Source: Nyssa sinensis
Lineage: Eukaryota > Streptophyta > Magnoliopsida > Cornales > Nyssaceae
Assembly (NCBI GenBank): GCA_008638375.1
Contig: CM018041.1
Span: 18,107,054-18,171,053 of the forward strand
Length of the DNA: 64,000 nt
Direction: 5' to 3'
The notes under the pieces were generated by a model. That model was given only the letters and a program-made list of their open reading frames with translations. It had not been told where the DNA came from and did not search any database. This document shows, piece by piece, positions 33,806-47,149 of the stretch. Made by a program: the position numbers and the translations under genes. Numbering within the stretch: the stretch's first letter is position 1; each line of letters opens with the position of its first letter.

Positions 33806-35412
33806 TGTTAGCCCTAAAGGTTTTCAACCAAGGGTATCTCAGTAATTTTGATGATCACAAAACATTATCCAATGGGCTAATGTTTTATCTGTGTGACAAT
33901 GCAAATAGGTCATCTAGGTCAAGAAGATTGTTGCCCAAGAAAATGACAAAAGTCCATCAAGTTAAAAGATTTTACTCAACGATATGCTCTAAAGCAAAGA
34001 TCAAAATAAGTGGAATGCTTTTATGATGATTCAAGCAAATTGGACACACTTAAGCCCAAGGATTCAAGTGAAGACTTTAATTTTTCTTATTTTAGGTTTT
34101 GCGTTTTGAGTGACGTTAGGATTAGATTGATCATTGGTCGTAAGCTCTCGCTATTTAAAATGATCATCTAAGAACTAACTTCAAATGATTTTTTCAAGTC
34201 AAAACATTGTCATAAATTAAGTTTTGAAAGATTAACAGATTTTCATAAAAGTACACTAAGAAAAATAAGCTAGAAGACGCTCATTGTCTAAACCAGTCGA
34301 TTAGTTCATGGAACCAGTCAACTGATTCTTAAAACTTAGTTGTTACACTAATCAAACCAGTCAACTGATCCTAAGAACCAGTTGACTGAGTGATGTTTTA
34401 CAAAATAACTAATAGACTCACTTTACAAATCAGTCGACCTCCAAGTAGATTCAGTCAACTGATCTTCAAAGGAAAAATTAGTCTACAAACAAAACTAGTT
34501 GACTGATTCATAGAACCAGTTTTCTGGATGGCCAATTGATGAATTGCCTGAGCACATTGTCCAAATTGACCTGAAAGAAATATTAGTCAACTAATTCTCA
34601 AAGGCAAAAATAGTGTACAAATAGATCTAATTGATTGATCCTCAAAATTAGTTGACTGATTATTCTTAACCAAATAAACCACAAACCATCTAGACAAATT
34701 AGTTAACCTAATTAGTCGACTCGTTCTCATTGTGGTCAACTGGTTGATGGTTCAGTTGATTGATTCTATCGATCTGGCAATCACAAATTCAAATTTTGAA
34801 CAGACAAAAGGGGGGAAATGACTTTTTTTTAAAAGAAACGGACATATACTTTAAAGGGATATAAATAGAGGTTCTTTAGGACTTTCTAAACCATCTCTTA
34901 CAAGCTTACACATTCACATCTTTGTTATTGACTTTAGATCTAACTTCTTTCAAATCTAGATTTGAAAGTTATACTCGTCTTAAATACTCAGAGCTTACAC
35001 CTGATCTATCTATAGAGATTGAGCATCTTATTGCATCGAAACTATTCTAGAAAAGAGTGTTATTTGGTAAACATCTTTGTATCATCTCATTGCGGTGAGA
35101 GTTGTGGGTAGGTGCTAACTAGTGAGGCAAAAATGTAAATTTTGCTAGGATAAAAGGGTTATGATCTTCACTTTGTAAAGGTTTGGTCTCCACTTGCAAA
35201 GAGGTCATGATAGTGGAAAAACTTAAGTGGGGATACTTGAGTCGAGGACGTAGGAAATTTTTTGAATCTCGTAAAACTACTGTGTCTTCTCTTTCTGTCT
35301 CTTTTATTTATTTATTGTGCATTTATAACTTTCATTTTTTAAGATCTAAAAAGAAACGAATATTTGTAAAATACCCTATTCACCTCACTCTAGGGTAAAT
35401 ATCTAGGCAACA
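33806..35412 (+). mobile_element. solo copia LTR (Sirevirus-like)
   Basis: It begins TGTTAGCCCTAAAGGTTTTC, continues with TTTTGATGATCACAAAA and ends CAACA. The flanks are AGCTA (33801-33805) and AGCTT (35413-35417), a 5-bp duplication with one change. Inside are a TATAAATAGAGG box near 34861, GAGGACGTAGGAAATTTTTT, and the TTTATTTATTGTGCATTTAT and CACCTCACTCTAGGG landmarks known from large plant copia LTRs. No internal region adjoins it, so it is a recombination-derived solo LTR. Confidence 0.85.
34285..34765. repeat. cluster of AGTCAACTGATT-type motifs inside the solo LTR
   Basis: At least ten copies of a 12-15 base motif (ACCAGTCAACTGATTC, or CCAGTTGACTGA in the other orientation) are spaced irregularly by 20-50 bases. 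The core GTCAACTGAC/GTCGAC is near-palindromic. Confidence 0.85.
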
Positions 35413-35417
35413 AGCTT

Positions 35418-36369
35418 AGTTACGACCAAAATAATCCCCAAAGTTCAATGCATCAAAGTGTACAAAGAAGGTGCATGCAGCATAAGAGTCATTCTTGTAT
35501 GGGCTCTTTACCCTCTACATCTAATAACATCTGATAAAGGTTAGTATAAATTATCCCATAGGATTTCTAATCAAAAGAAGAATAGGGTGTTGTATAATGT
35601 ATACATATGAAAGTGTAATGGTGATAAAAATTCTCTATGATGCACAACATAGGCAAGAATACACAATATATCAAGCTCTAAGTCATCAATAAGAAAAAAA
35701 TATTCATCAAATGTAATTCTTCAATGTTTATGGCCCTAGACCGAGGGGAGACTTTATTTCCAACTCAATCGTAGGTGTGAGGTCATAGTAAAAGTGGTTA
35801 TGTTTATCATTTATTCACTTCAAAGTTTTTACACATCTATTTGTTTCTTCCAATAATGCAAGAATTACGATGGGGCATTTCATCAAGCATATAGTATGAA
35901 ACCATAGTATTCATGCTCATCTATGGCTAAAATATAAAATAAACATGCCAAATGAATTTATCTAAATTTCATTTTCGATTCAAATGCAAGTTACACAATA
36001 GAGATAAGTATGATATAAAAGAATACATCATAGAAATTTATTTACATGCATTTTAGTTGGTATGCTAAGTTAAAATACATCTATGAATATGAAGATCGTC
36101 ATGAAATTTCAGAGAATTCACCCTAATAATCTTATTCTCAACTAAGGATTAGAAACCTTACTCTTTTTAAAGTAATTTCTAGGAAAGCCTCAATTATCTT
36201 GAAATCGTAGTCTCGAATCTCTAAACCTTAACTTTGACTCTTCAAGTCCTAGCCTTCAATGATGTCCTAATGCATTAAGATTGCTTGTAGTATAGTTGTG
36301 TGGCTTGAATTTTCAAGAATCAAGAGAAGAGATTTGATAGAGAGATGCAGGTTTTCCCCCTTAATCGTA

Positions 36370-36400
<31 letters not shown>

Positions 36401-36916
36401 GTAAAAGGGGAAAAGTGTGTGTGTGTGTGTGTGTGTGTGTTTGTTGTGTGGGGTGTGTATGTGTGTTTGTTGTGTGGGGTGTGTATGTATATGAGCCAAA
36501 ACCCCTTTTTGTGTTGAAAGACCACTATACCTCTCTTTTTAAGGCTCCAATTCATTCTCCCTTTATATTTTGGTCATTTCATGTCACATCCCAAATCCCA
36601 CCCTATATGAATTAGGGATAATGACTTGTAATTTAGGCACCTCGCCAATATACCACACTTCTTGTAGCGTATTGATGACATGTCTAACCAATTGTCTCTT
36701 TATGTAACCAAGTAGATTGCATTTGGTCTCATATAATTATGCAACAGAATCTCTTCGATATTTTTTTTTTGTTTGAATGCAGTTACACTTGATAAAGCAT
36801 AAATCTTATATCAGAGTTAGAACACTATGAGCCTATCTTTACATTAAACATGAATGTCTAAACTATTAATAATAAATATCATTCTTGTCTTACTCTAAGC
36901 TGTTACTTAGATCAGG
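35418..36916. other. spacer with microsatellites
   Basis: There is no recognisable gene. (GA)n lies at 36370-36392 and (GT)n at 36415-36440. The latter is followed by two copies of TTGTTGTGTGGGGTGTGTATG. The ORF read across these repeats (36298-36615) is low-complexity and rejected. Confidence 0.6.
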
Positions 36917-36921
36917 TATCT

Positions 36922-39710
36922 TGTCACGACCCGAAACCCACCCTATGCGGATCTCGTGTCGTGGGGCCGACCCAATGGCCGTCCCTACTTTTTTCATTCT
37001 TTTACCAATGATAACAATAAGAAATGTAACCATAACATTAAAGTGCGGAAGTCTTAATACATCATTGTTTCAAAACTAAATAAGTTTGACAATCCAAACG
37101 TAAACCAACATAACTTAAACATAAACCATTGTTTTAAGTGGTGAGTGCATGGGAGAACTACTGTATTCTACTGTGCTCCTTAACCGTCTCCCTACGCTCT
37201 GGATCTCCTACTGTGGTTCCATAACATGCTCACCTGAAAAAATTTAGTAAGGGGTGAGCTACAAACTCAGTAAGTAGAAGCCTATCCCCAATACGGGTGG
37301 GGATGACATAAATGAATACAAGTCAAGGTCATATGATAGCCAATCATGATAATGATTTCAGTCAACTGTGAAATGCCTCAATGGCCAATAAATGACAAGG
37401 TACAATAATGGTCAAGAGTAATCAATGAATAACAACGTTCAATAACCGTCAAAAGTAACAACATAGCATGAATATAGAATAGGCTCAATGAACACGATCA
37501 ACATAAATACTGCCACAGTGAAACGGTCACAATCAAGTCCAATAAATCAAAACCAATCAACATAGAACTATATCAATTAACATGGATGATGCCTTTACTC
37601 TGTTCAGGGTTTGGCAGACCCTCGGTCTTTTGGGGCCCGACATACCCCCATTAACATAAATGCATGTAAAATGCCCATTAACCTTACTGCGTAAAAACGC
37701 CATAATTGCCATAAGTCGTTTTGACCCGTAGGTCCCATAAATTGACCCGTAGGTCCCAATCAATCAGATAGCATCAGATAGGTAATGTGACTGAGCACAA
37801 AACCCGGCACTTAACATAAATTAAGATTCTATAGTATTCCATATGAACGTACAAAACATGGAACATCATAACATAACATACAGTAAATGGATATCAATGA
37901 AATGAATCAATCATGCAACATCAACCAATAGACATCCACCAGGTAGAGCAATATCCATGGTGGGAAACAATGACAGTGAGTACATATAAGAGTACAAGAT
38001 TGGCAGTAATAGAAAGAACGTGGCTTGAAAACCACGTATCAAAGATAGGAATCCACTTACCTCATCAACGTCTTAATATCCCGTGACTTTCTCTTTTCCT
38101 TTTGACTTACCTATAAATCAATAAACACGTTTCAGCTTTCATATCATTTACCGAATTTATGCCTCGTTATTCTAAATACCTCCCTTACTAATTTATGTTT
38201 TACGATTTTCATTTTAAACTTAATTTACCCAAGGGCAAAATGGTCATTTACGTGTCTCTACTTTTTGGGTTCTGTTTTCATAATTTGGACCTCACCGTTG
38301 AGTCCAGTAGGTTTGAATTAATAAAAATTCACTATTTACTTAACTAAATCGGAGTCCGTTTGACTTACCTTTGACGTAGAGGCATTTTGGTCATTTTGGC
38401 ATTTTACGGTTATTTTATTTTTTCGAGACTCCGTCTTGTAAAACGGACCTCACTATTAAATTCAGAGGGTCCAAAATAATAAGTTTTCATTATTCGTTCT
38501 ACTAATTTAGTCGTCGAAATTAAATTTAAATCATTTATTTAAATTAATTAATATGGATAATACATATCGTATTTGAGCCCAAACAGACCACATGTGCCTT
38601 GGTGGCACAGTGGCTAAGCTTCTCACCTTTTCCCCTTTCGTCACAGGTTCAATTCCCTGCCCATACCAATTTTTTCATTCCCTGTTATTACATTTTTAAT
38701 TCTTTTTTTTTTTTTTGTTCAAGTTTAACCCAACCATTGGATAGCTCTCCTTTCTAACCAAACACTATCTAAACTCAAATTTAAAAATTTACACATGAAG
38801 TACAAGTGTTGGGCAGTCATCTGAATGGGTGGGTCGGGTTAGACCCGACCCGGTTTGACCAAAATAAAATCACAAAACAGCAGCCGCGCAGCAGCCTATG
38901 CCTGTGTACAGTTTGTCTTCTTCGTCAACGGCGACTCGCCGGTGACGGGTTTCTTGCGTTTTTCAGCGGGGTAAACACCTACGAGTTATGGGCAACTCAA
39001 ATCTATCGTCGGATTTCAAATCGGAGTGCCGGAGCACTCCCAAAATGGCCGGAACAGTGGCGCACCTGGGGCTGTGCGGTTTTTCCGGCAGCCCCTTTCC
39101 CTTCCTTTTTTTTTTTTCATTTTCTCCTACGGTTTCAATCCCAATTTGATTCTAAAATTTACCTATACCCAAGAGAATTAATTCCCCATGATCTAAACCA
39201 ATTAACCCCAACAAAATCTCACAACCCGATCTATTTTTTTCTTCTCTGTTTTTCACCGTTTTCCCAGTTTCCGTTCTGTTCTTTTTTTTTTTTTTTTTTT
39301 TTTCTTTCCTTAATTCAATTTCAACACCAACTATATTCCATGCATCAATTCAGTTCTATGCTTAACAAAATTCTATATCAACATAGTAATTCATGCTTTA
39401 AAAATATTAAACACAGAAATGAATCTCACTCACCCAACGCGCGTACAGTGCTGTCACTGATTTCTCTTCCGAATTCACTGCCCAATCTGATTTTCTTGGC
39501 TCGTCTCCTCCTCCGCTTCTTTCTCAACTCACGCACGATGCCCCTTGGCCTATCTCCTCCTTCTTCTTCCTCTTTTCCTTCCTTTTCTTCCTCTGTTCTA
39601 GCGACCAGCCGTCCCTGCTCTGTTTTTTTTTTTTTTTTTTCTCTTCTCTTCTTCCTCTGATTCTAACGTATGGGCTGTTTATATAAAACAAGAGAAACGC
39701 CCCTCACTAA

Positions 39711-39757
<47 letters not shown>

Positions 39758-40226
39758 GCGCCCTTCCAGTTCCTGGACTTCAACTCCCCCATCCGTTTTT
39801 TTTCTTCTTTTCTTGTTTTCTTCAGTTACATCACACACACACATGTCTATATATATATTTACACCTATATCTAGATAGACATATATATATATATATATTG
39901 TCCATATGTCCAAATTCTATTTTTTTTTATTTCCTTCAAATCCTTGTTTTATTTATTTATTTATTTATTTTAAATTTTGTTTCATTTCCTTTTAAATTTT
40001 ATTTTTTATTAGTAGTATTATTTTATTTTTATTTCTCTAGTTATTTATTTATTTGTTTATTTTTATTATTATTCTTATTATTATTATTATTATTGTTTTC
40101 TTATTATCGTTAGTCAATTGCCCTGTCATTCATCCACATATTCTAATTATTGAAACTCAACCCATTTATCGCATTATCGTAGCATTAGGCCGTCTTGGCT
40201 CGGTTACAATGGGTCAGGGTATTACA
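36922..40226 (+). mobile_element. 3.3-kb solo gypsy-type LTR
   Basis: It begins TGTCACGACCCGAAACCCACC and ends GTATTACA. The flanking 5 bases are TATCT on both sides (36917-36921 and 40227-40231), so the limits are exact. The start matches the LTRs of the chromovirus-like element at 48317 and 58690, which supports the same broad family. Inside are repeats of GACCCGTAGGTCCCA near 37720-37760, poly(T) tracts, (TC)n at 39714-39755, (ATT)n near 40068-40095, and a tRNA-like promoter pair at 38603-38656. The ORFs at 38806-39660 and 39670-40113 are low-complexity LTR sequence. Confidence 0.93.
38603..38675 (+). other. tRNA-like A box/B box in LTR
   Basis: TGGCACAGTGGC (38603-38614) fits the pol III A box and GGTTCAATTCC (38646-38656) the B box, about 43 bases apart, with a T run at 38670-38675. 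It is not a foldable complete tRNA as far as I can see; it may be a tRNA-derived SINE remnant carried in the LTR. Confidence 0.45.
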
Positions 40227-40439
40227 TATCTATGACATCAAACTGATACCTCCATGGTTGAGATATTAATTCTCATCTAGCTAGAGTCTTTACTTATCAT
40301 ATTGTACTAACATCTAGACTTGTAAACTTCTGGCCTTTCCTAAAAATATATAGGATAAAACCCTGTGAGTTTCATGAAAAGCTCATGAGTAACATATGTC
40401 CCATCTCATGGGTTTTAGAAAAAAAAACCCTTGTAAACA

Positions 40440-41110
40440 CCTCATTTTGAGACCTTTGATCATATAGAGCCAGTTTTGCCATTTTTGGGAAGTTACGACA
40501 ATATGTCACATCTTGGGGTGTTTTAGTAATTTTACATTTTCGCCCATAAAGAGCATTTTAGTTAGTATGCTCACGGAGGGCATTTTGGTCATTCTGCCCA
40601 TAGAGGGCATTTAAGTCATTCTGTCCACTAAGGATATTTTGGTCATTCTGCCCATAAAGGACATTTCAGTCATTATGCCCACTAAGGGCATTTTGGTCAT
40701 TCCACCCATAGAGGGAATTTTGGTCATTATGTCCACCAAGAGGGCATTTTGGTCATTGCACCCATAGAAGCCATTTCGGTTATTATGCCCACCGATGGCA
40801 TTTTGGTTATTTGACACATTATGACCCTTAAGGTTATTTTTTTATAATGTCCACTAAGGGCATTTTGGTAATTTTTAGTGTTTTCCTACCTTTAGGGCTA
40901 GTTTGGCAAATTCTAGAGGTTTCCCACATTCTAAGGGTATTTCTATAATAGTTGTGTCATTTTTTCCTTTTGAGGGCACTTTGGTAATTTTTAGCATATT
41001 CATATCCTTTATAGATTATTTTAGTCATTCGTGGGCATATATGTAATTTTCATGCCATTTTACCCATATATGGTTAATTTGGTAATTTTAGTCCTTAAGG
41101 ACAATTTTGA
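40440..41110. repeat. degenerate minisatellite, about 30-bp unit
   Basis: The unit is close to GGGCATTTTGGTCATTATGC followed by CCACTAA or CCATAGA. It is repeated about twenty times with increasing divergence to the right. Confidence 0.8.
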
Positions 41111-43730
41111 CTTTCTATGTTTTAGTGGTATTTTTGTAATTTCCTTGTCCCTAAATTTTTCACCAAATTAAGGGCAATATAGTAAATATAAGTGTGCACC
41201 AAAACAACTTGCCAATTTTGCTCCCTTCCTTATTCCAAGAGATTTGCCTAGATTTGTACACCAAATACTTGTCTATTTTCCCTCATTCCTTGTCTCTAAG
41301 TAATTTTCAAAATAAGCTCCCATATTTTAAGGGATTTGCTTTTACTTGTGCACCAAATAACTTCCTTATTTAATTTGCTTTCTTATTAAGCATTAAACTT
41401 GGCCATCTATTTATAGAATTCTTTGTGAGCCCTTGGATCAAACCTCCTTACTTTTTCCCTTTAAATAAAATCCCTTAGACACCATATTCAGGAACAAAAA
41501 AATTAAAAAGCCAAATGTTGTTGCCATAAGTCTTTCTCTTCTCTATTTTTTTTAAGTTTAAGCCTTGTCTGATTCAATACAAATAATTAGGTAGGCTCCT
41601 TAAAACCTTACGTTTTTATGTTTTCCTAATTTAATTCATCCTATCGCTCTTAATAGAATAAATTGAATTAGAAAACTATGTTGGTTCTAATTCTATTATC
41701 TGAATGGATACGTAGGAAGTCTTATGGGCCCGAATCTACTTTTTTACCTTTATCTTATTTACTTTATGTCTTTTCTCTTATTTAATTCATGTCATCTCTC
41801 TTTCTACTCCTTTTGGTTTATTTACTTTATGTATTCTATTTATATTGTTCATTTATGTCATTATTATCATTATCTCTTTCTACTCACTCTCTCTTTTATT
41901 TATTTTATGGAATATAAGTTTTGTGCATGAACACTTGAGACCAGTCCATTCAGATTAGGTGGGATGGGTGCCTAACCCCTTCCCATCTCGTACCTTAACT
42001 TCCAGATTCGGAATTCTTTGGTTCATTGTAAACTAGTTTTACTTTATTTTAACCCATGTTAAGGGGTTTAGAATGTAAATAGGATCAAAGCGACGTAATT
42101 ATAAATTTCTTTGCTTCTGCATTTTATATGTATTCTCTATGGGTTGTATCAGGTTTGCTTGTTATTTAGCCTAAAACAAGATGGAGACTCCTTTGTGTAT
42201 TCATGTACACTCTAATCCAAAAAGAGAGCTTTCGTCTCTCACCTCAGGGGAACGGACTTTAAAACAAGCCGCAAGGGTTTGTTGGCCTATGCTTACAATG
42301 GAAATTCTACTAGGGACTTAGAGAGCTAGACTCATTATTGTGTTCATCTACAAAGCTTTTATTATTGTTGTGTATTTATTTTGTCTATTATCTTATTTAT
42401 TTATTGCTTGAATAGATGACTAGACATATGTAATTCACGTGCTAATGAATTTAATTAGAATACCAAGTACACATTTCACATCATGAAATATGCATATGCA
42501 CTACATACCTTTGAACCCTCAGACGGCAGGTAACCCGCACCCTAGTTCGTTCCTTATTATTGGGAATGTCGGTAAAATCCCTCTGCTCCTCAACCACTTA
42601 GCGGTTTTACCACGGAAAGCCTATGATAGTGCCCTATGAGGTATATCAAAAGGATTGTCATTGTACTATTTGGCTATGATTCGTTTCCTAAACGACCATA
42701 GGAGGTATATAGCACATCCTATCGAGGAGAGCCTAGAGCCTGTATTACCCAGCCTAACGTCAGGCATATAGTTCACCTTAGACCCTTAGTTTAAGTGAAA
42801 AATCTAGTTTTTGCATAAGACACTCACTAACCTGTGCAAAATCGCGTCACAAGAAAGCCTAAAAAAAGTTTGGATGGAGCACTTTCTATGTACCGATCAA
42901 CATACAAGGGAGTGCCAATCAGCACTCACTGTGTGCCGATCGGCATTCGGCAAGTACAAATCGGCACATAGAGGATGCCTCGCCAAAATTTCACAATTTC
43001 ACAAATTTTTGAAAAGTTACAACTTTTTTTTGAAAAAACTTCATTTTTTTCTCAATATTAGGCCTTTAAACATGACTTTTTTGGACTTTCTTGACCACTA
43101 ATGAATCATTAATGTAGACCAACTAAATAATTTTGAAAGAGGACATTTTTGGGCATAATCTCATCATAATTCAAAAATCATTTTGAGTGTCTTACTTTTT
43201 AATGTCCGATATAAGTAAGGCTTATAATTCAAATCTTTTCTCGATTCTTTGGGAATCATTTTCTCAAAATCTAAAGGTAATTTTCTTCACTCCACTAGGA
43301 TTCAATTCCTCTCTATGAGTATTCTATCTTCTCAATTTTTTAGGAATCTTCTTTTCATTTGTTCCTATTCAAGTTCTAGGTATCATTTCTTCTCAATCCA
43401 TCTAGGTCAAAATCATTCATGACATACGAGTGATATTTCATCTTTATAGATATGAATTCTTTACCCAAGTTTCCTCACTTTCTTAGGGCTTAGAGGCAAC
43501 CTAGTCATGATGCCCTTAGTTTTTTTCAAAATTCAAAAAAATTCAAAAGTCAAGAAAAATTCAAAAATGTGTGCTTCTTTTTTGGCCAATTTCTCAAAGA
43601 AATTGTTGGACTTATTTTACTCAAACTTTTTGAAATAAAAAGAATGTTTTCTTATTGGCTTAGATTTGAACTTCTCCACATTTATATGGAAATTAAGAAT
43701 TTGATTTTCCTTTTCATCAGCTCAACTTAA
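41111..43730 (+). mobile_element. LTR/leader region of a Tat-like element
   Basis: Non-coding DNA upstream of the gag at 43.7 kb. The part 41720-42320 is the plus-strand partner of the inverted relic at 4.5-5.1 kb. GGATACGTAGGAAG at about 41707 and AGCGACGTAATT near 42088 are sequences I associate with LTR/leader regions of large Tat-type gypsy elements. A palindrome cluster with TGCCGATCGGCA lies at 42890-42975. LTR ends and PBS were not found. Confidence 0.5.
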
Positions 43731-43736
43731 GAACCA

Positions 43737-45090
43737 TGGCATCAAAGGCAAATCAATCACTACACACAACTCCTATGGCCATGGATCAAGAATAGTTGCT
43801 CCAAATACTAGCTGAAATAAGGAAATACATATTTAATCAAAGGGAGGAGTCACAAAGACTTGGCCAAACTTTCCAAGAGTTTGCACAGTGGAGGCTGCCA
43901 CCACCCCCAACTCCAGCTAAACCAAACAATATGTCATCAATTCCTTAACCAATCCTTCAAATACAGAGTCAGGATTTGCCCTTGCCTTTGCCTCCACAAT
44001 ATCTACCAGTTCAAAACATAGTGGCCCATGATCCTTTTGATTGGGCCAAGCAGTACCCACTTGTAGAAAAACTAAAACCCCATGATGAGGCTTTTCTTAG
44101 GAGGCTCAAAAAGATGGAAACCCTAATCTACAAGTCAAATTAGGGTGATGACATGATTGACATTCACAAGCTGTTCCTTTACCCAGAGGTTCGTCTACCC
44201 CACACGTTCAAAATGCCAAAAATAGACAATTTTAGTGGGACCACCTATCCGAAGACCCATCTAAAGCTCTATGTGAGAGCCATGCAACCATTAGGGGCTA
44301 CAATTGAAATGATGGCCCAGATGTTCCACCAAATCCTCACTAGCGCACCTCTCCTTTGGCTTTTAGATCTGGAAGAGCCCATATCCACAAATTAAAAACA
44401 ACTTTACAATGCCTTTGTCCAGAAGTACAAGTACAACAATGATCTCGAAATCACACTCGAGGACCTTAAGACCACCAAGCAAGAGCCTAAGGAGACTCTT
44501 TCAGCTTTCATTACCAAATGAAGGGCCAATGCAACCCAAATGGTTAAGAGGCACACTAAAGCTGAATAAGTCTAGATTGTCAAAAAGAATCTTCTCCCAA
44601 TTTACCGCAAGCCTTTATTTGCTCATTATTTTGAGATTTTTAGAGCCCTCATAGGGTTTGGGACCCAGGTTAAAGATGTAATCAATGATGGGACCTTGAA
44701 AAGAGGAGATACCAAGTCAAGAGTAAGCATTGTGAATGTCCTAAGAGCTCAAATGCCCATTTCTTTGTCCACTGCTTCAGATACTCCAAAAGGATATCAA
44801 AGGTGCACATCGCACTCATATTCAAACCTAGCTACACCACTAAGTGAAGTTTTTGCAAAGCTCCATGAAATGGGACTTCTTCAACCATCGGACCCAAGAC
44901 CCTATCCAAATCCACTGCTAAAGACATGCGATGCCAATGCACACTGTGCTTTCTATTAGTGCCTAGGCCACACCACTAATCGTTTCCAAGTTCTCAGACA
45001 TGCCATTCACGGCCTAATTGATAATAAGTTCATTGGCCTGCCCCTCAAAAGGGCTAATCATAATCAGCCTGAAGTCAAGAGTTGAGAAGT
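43737..45090 (+). pseudogene. Tat-like gypsy gag, decayed
   Basis: It starts at ATGGCATCAAAGGC (MASKANQSLHTTP), with an internal TAG soon after. A Pro-rich segment follows, then the capsid region MPKIDNFSGTTYPKTHLKLY and VRAMQPLGATIEMMAQMF. The next parts are in shifted frames: FVQKYKYNNDLEITLEDLKT, TKQEPKETLSAFITK, and FAHYFEIFRALIGFGTQ-like residues. Near 44840-45060 a downstream part reads PLSEVFAKLHEMGLLQPSD followed by a knuckle-like HCAFY and GHTTNRF segment. These match gypsy gag of the kind ahead of Tat pol. No protease, RT or integrase follows, so this is an internally deleted or non-autonomous copy. Confidence 0.8.
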
Positions 45091-47140
45091 TAAACTTTCC
45101 AAGTCAAAGACCAATCTTTTAGTCTTTATGGATAGTTTCTCTTTGTCTTTCCTTATGTTCAATAAAGGAGATTTCATACATGTTCTCTAAATTTCCATGT
45201 TTTTAATAAATTATTTTGACATGATTTACTCTTTAAATCTTTAAGAAAATGATGTCATCGAATTCACATAAGATTGAATCTTTGAATTTGAGCATCATCA
45301 AATTTCACCAATTATCTTGATTTTCTTGTTCTCCACTTCATATTTTTATCTCAAAGAGTCTTTTCTGATTCATACACTATCCCAAGAAGGATAATGAGGA
45401 TGATCCTAAGTAGACATTAATATCTTGAGTCTTAATAATGTGGTTGTTTCCTGAAAGCAAGAAATTCCAAGAATAGGAGGCCATCACTTGGCAAACCAAA
45501 TTTATCCTTACACCCATATCAAGATATCCACTTGCAATTCCTTTAAGCCTAATTGATTAGTATTTTCTTTCTTAAAGCCTATATACCTAACCTTGGGGAG
45601 GGAAAAGTCTACTATGTATACTCTCTCACAAAGTCATTAGAGAAAAAGCAAAGAGAAGAAATATCTTTTCCCGATATGAAGGAAATAATTTCCATATAAG
45701 AAAATGAAAAACAATCATCAATGAAGAATCAAAAGCAAGGAAAAAAAACCTTTTTCCTATATGAAAGAAACATTTTCTTAGCATAGAAATGAAAAAACAA
45801 TCATCAGAGGAAAATCAAAAGCACAGAAAAGAAAATCATTGCCTTATAAGAAGAGACATTTTCCAATCAAGGAAGCAAGAAAAAGAGAAATTCAAGCCTT
45901 GTATTCTTCGAGGGGCTTCAACAAGCATCCAACAAACTACATCAGACCTGATTATCCAAAGTAGAGATATATAAGCAACCTAAGAAATAACTTTAGGTTT
46001 AGTCACATACATATCAAGAATATACCTACAAGGGGCTTGATATCATGAATATCAGGGGTTTTGAGCCATATATCCTTTCATTTTATTAACCTTACACTGA
46101 CCTACGTTTTGTCCTCAATACTAAGATCATTTTGAGGTCTTGTTTGCTTAATGGAATCATCATATTTTAACTAAGTGCTCTTTCATAGGGTTCTATAAAA
46201 GTGGATGGGTCATGTAACAAACAGTTTCAGACAAAGGGCTTCCTCCTTACCTATTTTCACCATATTACTTCTTCATTTCTTACCCACCTTTCAGAGTAAC
46301 TCATCAAGAGGTTCATTTCCTACTTGTTCGCCCCACTTTGCTTTTTCATTCCTTTATCCACTTTTTAGAGTAACTCATCAATGGACTCCCTCTTTACCTA
46401 TTTACACCAAGTTATTTTCTCATGTCAACCCATTTTTGAAGTAACTCGCAGTTGTTTCACAAGGGACTCCTTTACGCTTTATCCATTCTAAGAACAACCT
46501 TTACTTTCCTAGATCATACAATTTTCTCTAATCAAAAGGGCTTCTTTATACCAATATGAGAACCTTATTTCACCTAAAAAGGTTCAATTTTACCTTTCCC
46601 AATGCCTTGATAACTTCGCCTGCATCTTAGGTAAGTTTCCCATCACTCTTACTTGCCTAATATCTCTCTCATTCAATGGCTTCATTTCAAATGCTTAGTT
46701 AAGAAAATAATCTTCCTGTGAAAATCAATGATCTTCATTTTCTCAAATGATTAGATTGAATCATGTTCAAAACAATTCTTTGAATTTTTTCAAAGAATCT
46801 CCCAAATCATTTGGAAAACATAAAAGATTTTATCTCTGAACTTGAGAACAATTCTTTGGCTAGACAAGTCTTATAGGCCTTTATACCTTCAATTCGCAAC
46901 TTAAATAGATTTTTTTAAATCATTATCAATAAATAATGGAATGGTGCTTCAAAGATGGACAGTCTCACCACTTGAACCTAAGAAAATTCTCTTTGACCTA
47001 AACAACCATCTTGATTGTTAGTAATCTAGAGGCTAATGGAATCCATGTCAAAGTCAAAATTCTTGAAATGTTTTTCAAAGTTTTTTTAAAAAATCTTCCC
47101 TTTAAGGTTGAGAGTCGCTTTTTAATAATACTTTAGTCAA
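45091..47140. other. non-coding remainder of the Tat-like element
   Basis: No long frame and no pol motif on either strand. Short ORFs at 45789-45974 and 46205-46444 are unsupported. A/T-rich segments and a few pyrimidine-rich repeats (CTCATCAA, TTCACC) are all that can be said. Confidence 0.5.
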
Positions 47141-47149
47141 TACTTCCCT

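Noticed and set aside
36298..36615. 105-residue ORF with a run of Cys/Val
   Set aside because: Translation of (GA)n and (GT)n microsatellites.
38603..38656. tRNA gene
   Set aside because: A and B boxes are present but I cannot fold acceptor and anticodon arms; called only tRNA-like.
38806..39660. 284-residue plus-strand ORF
   Set aside because: It lies wholly inside a solo LTR with exact ends; it is Phe/Ser-rich low-complexity sequence over poly(T) tracts and has no domain.
39670..40113. 147-residue plus-strand ORF
   Set aside because: Generated by (TC)n, (TA)n and (ATT)n microsatellites in the same LTR.
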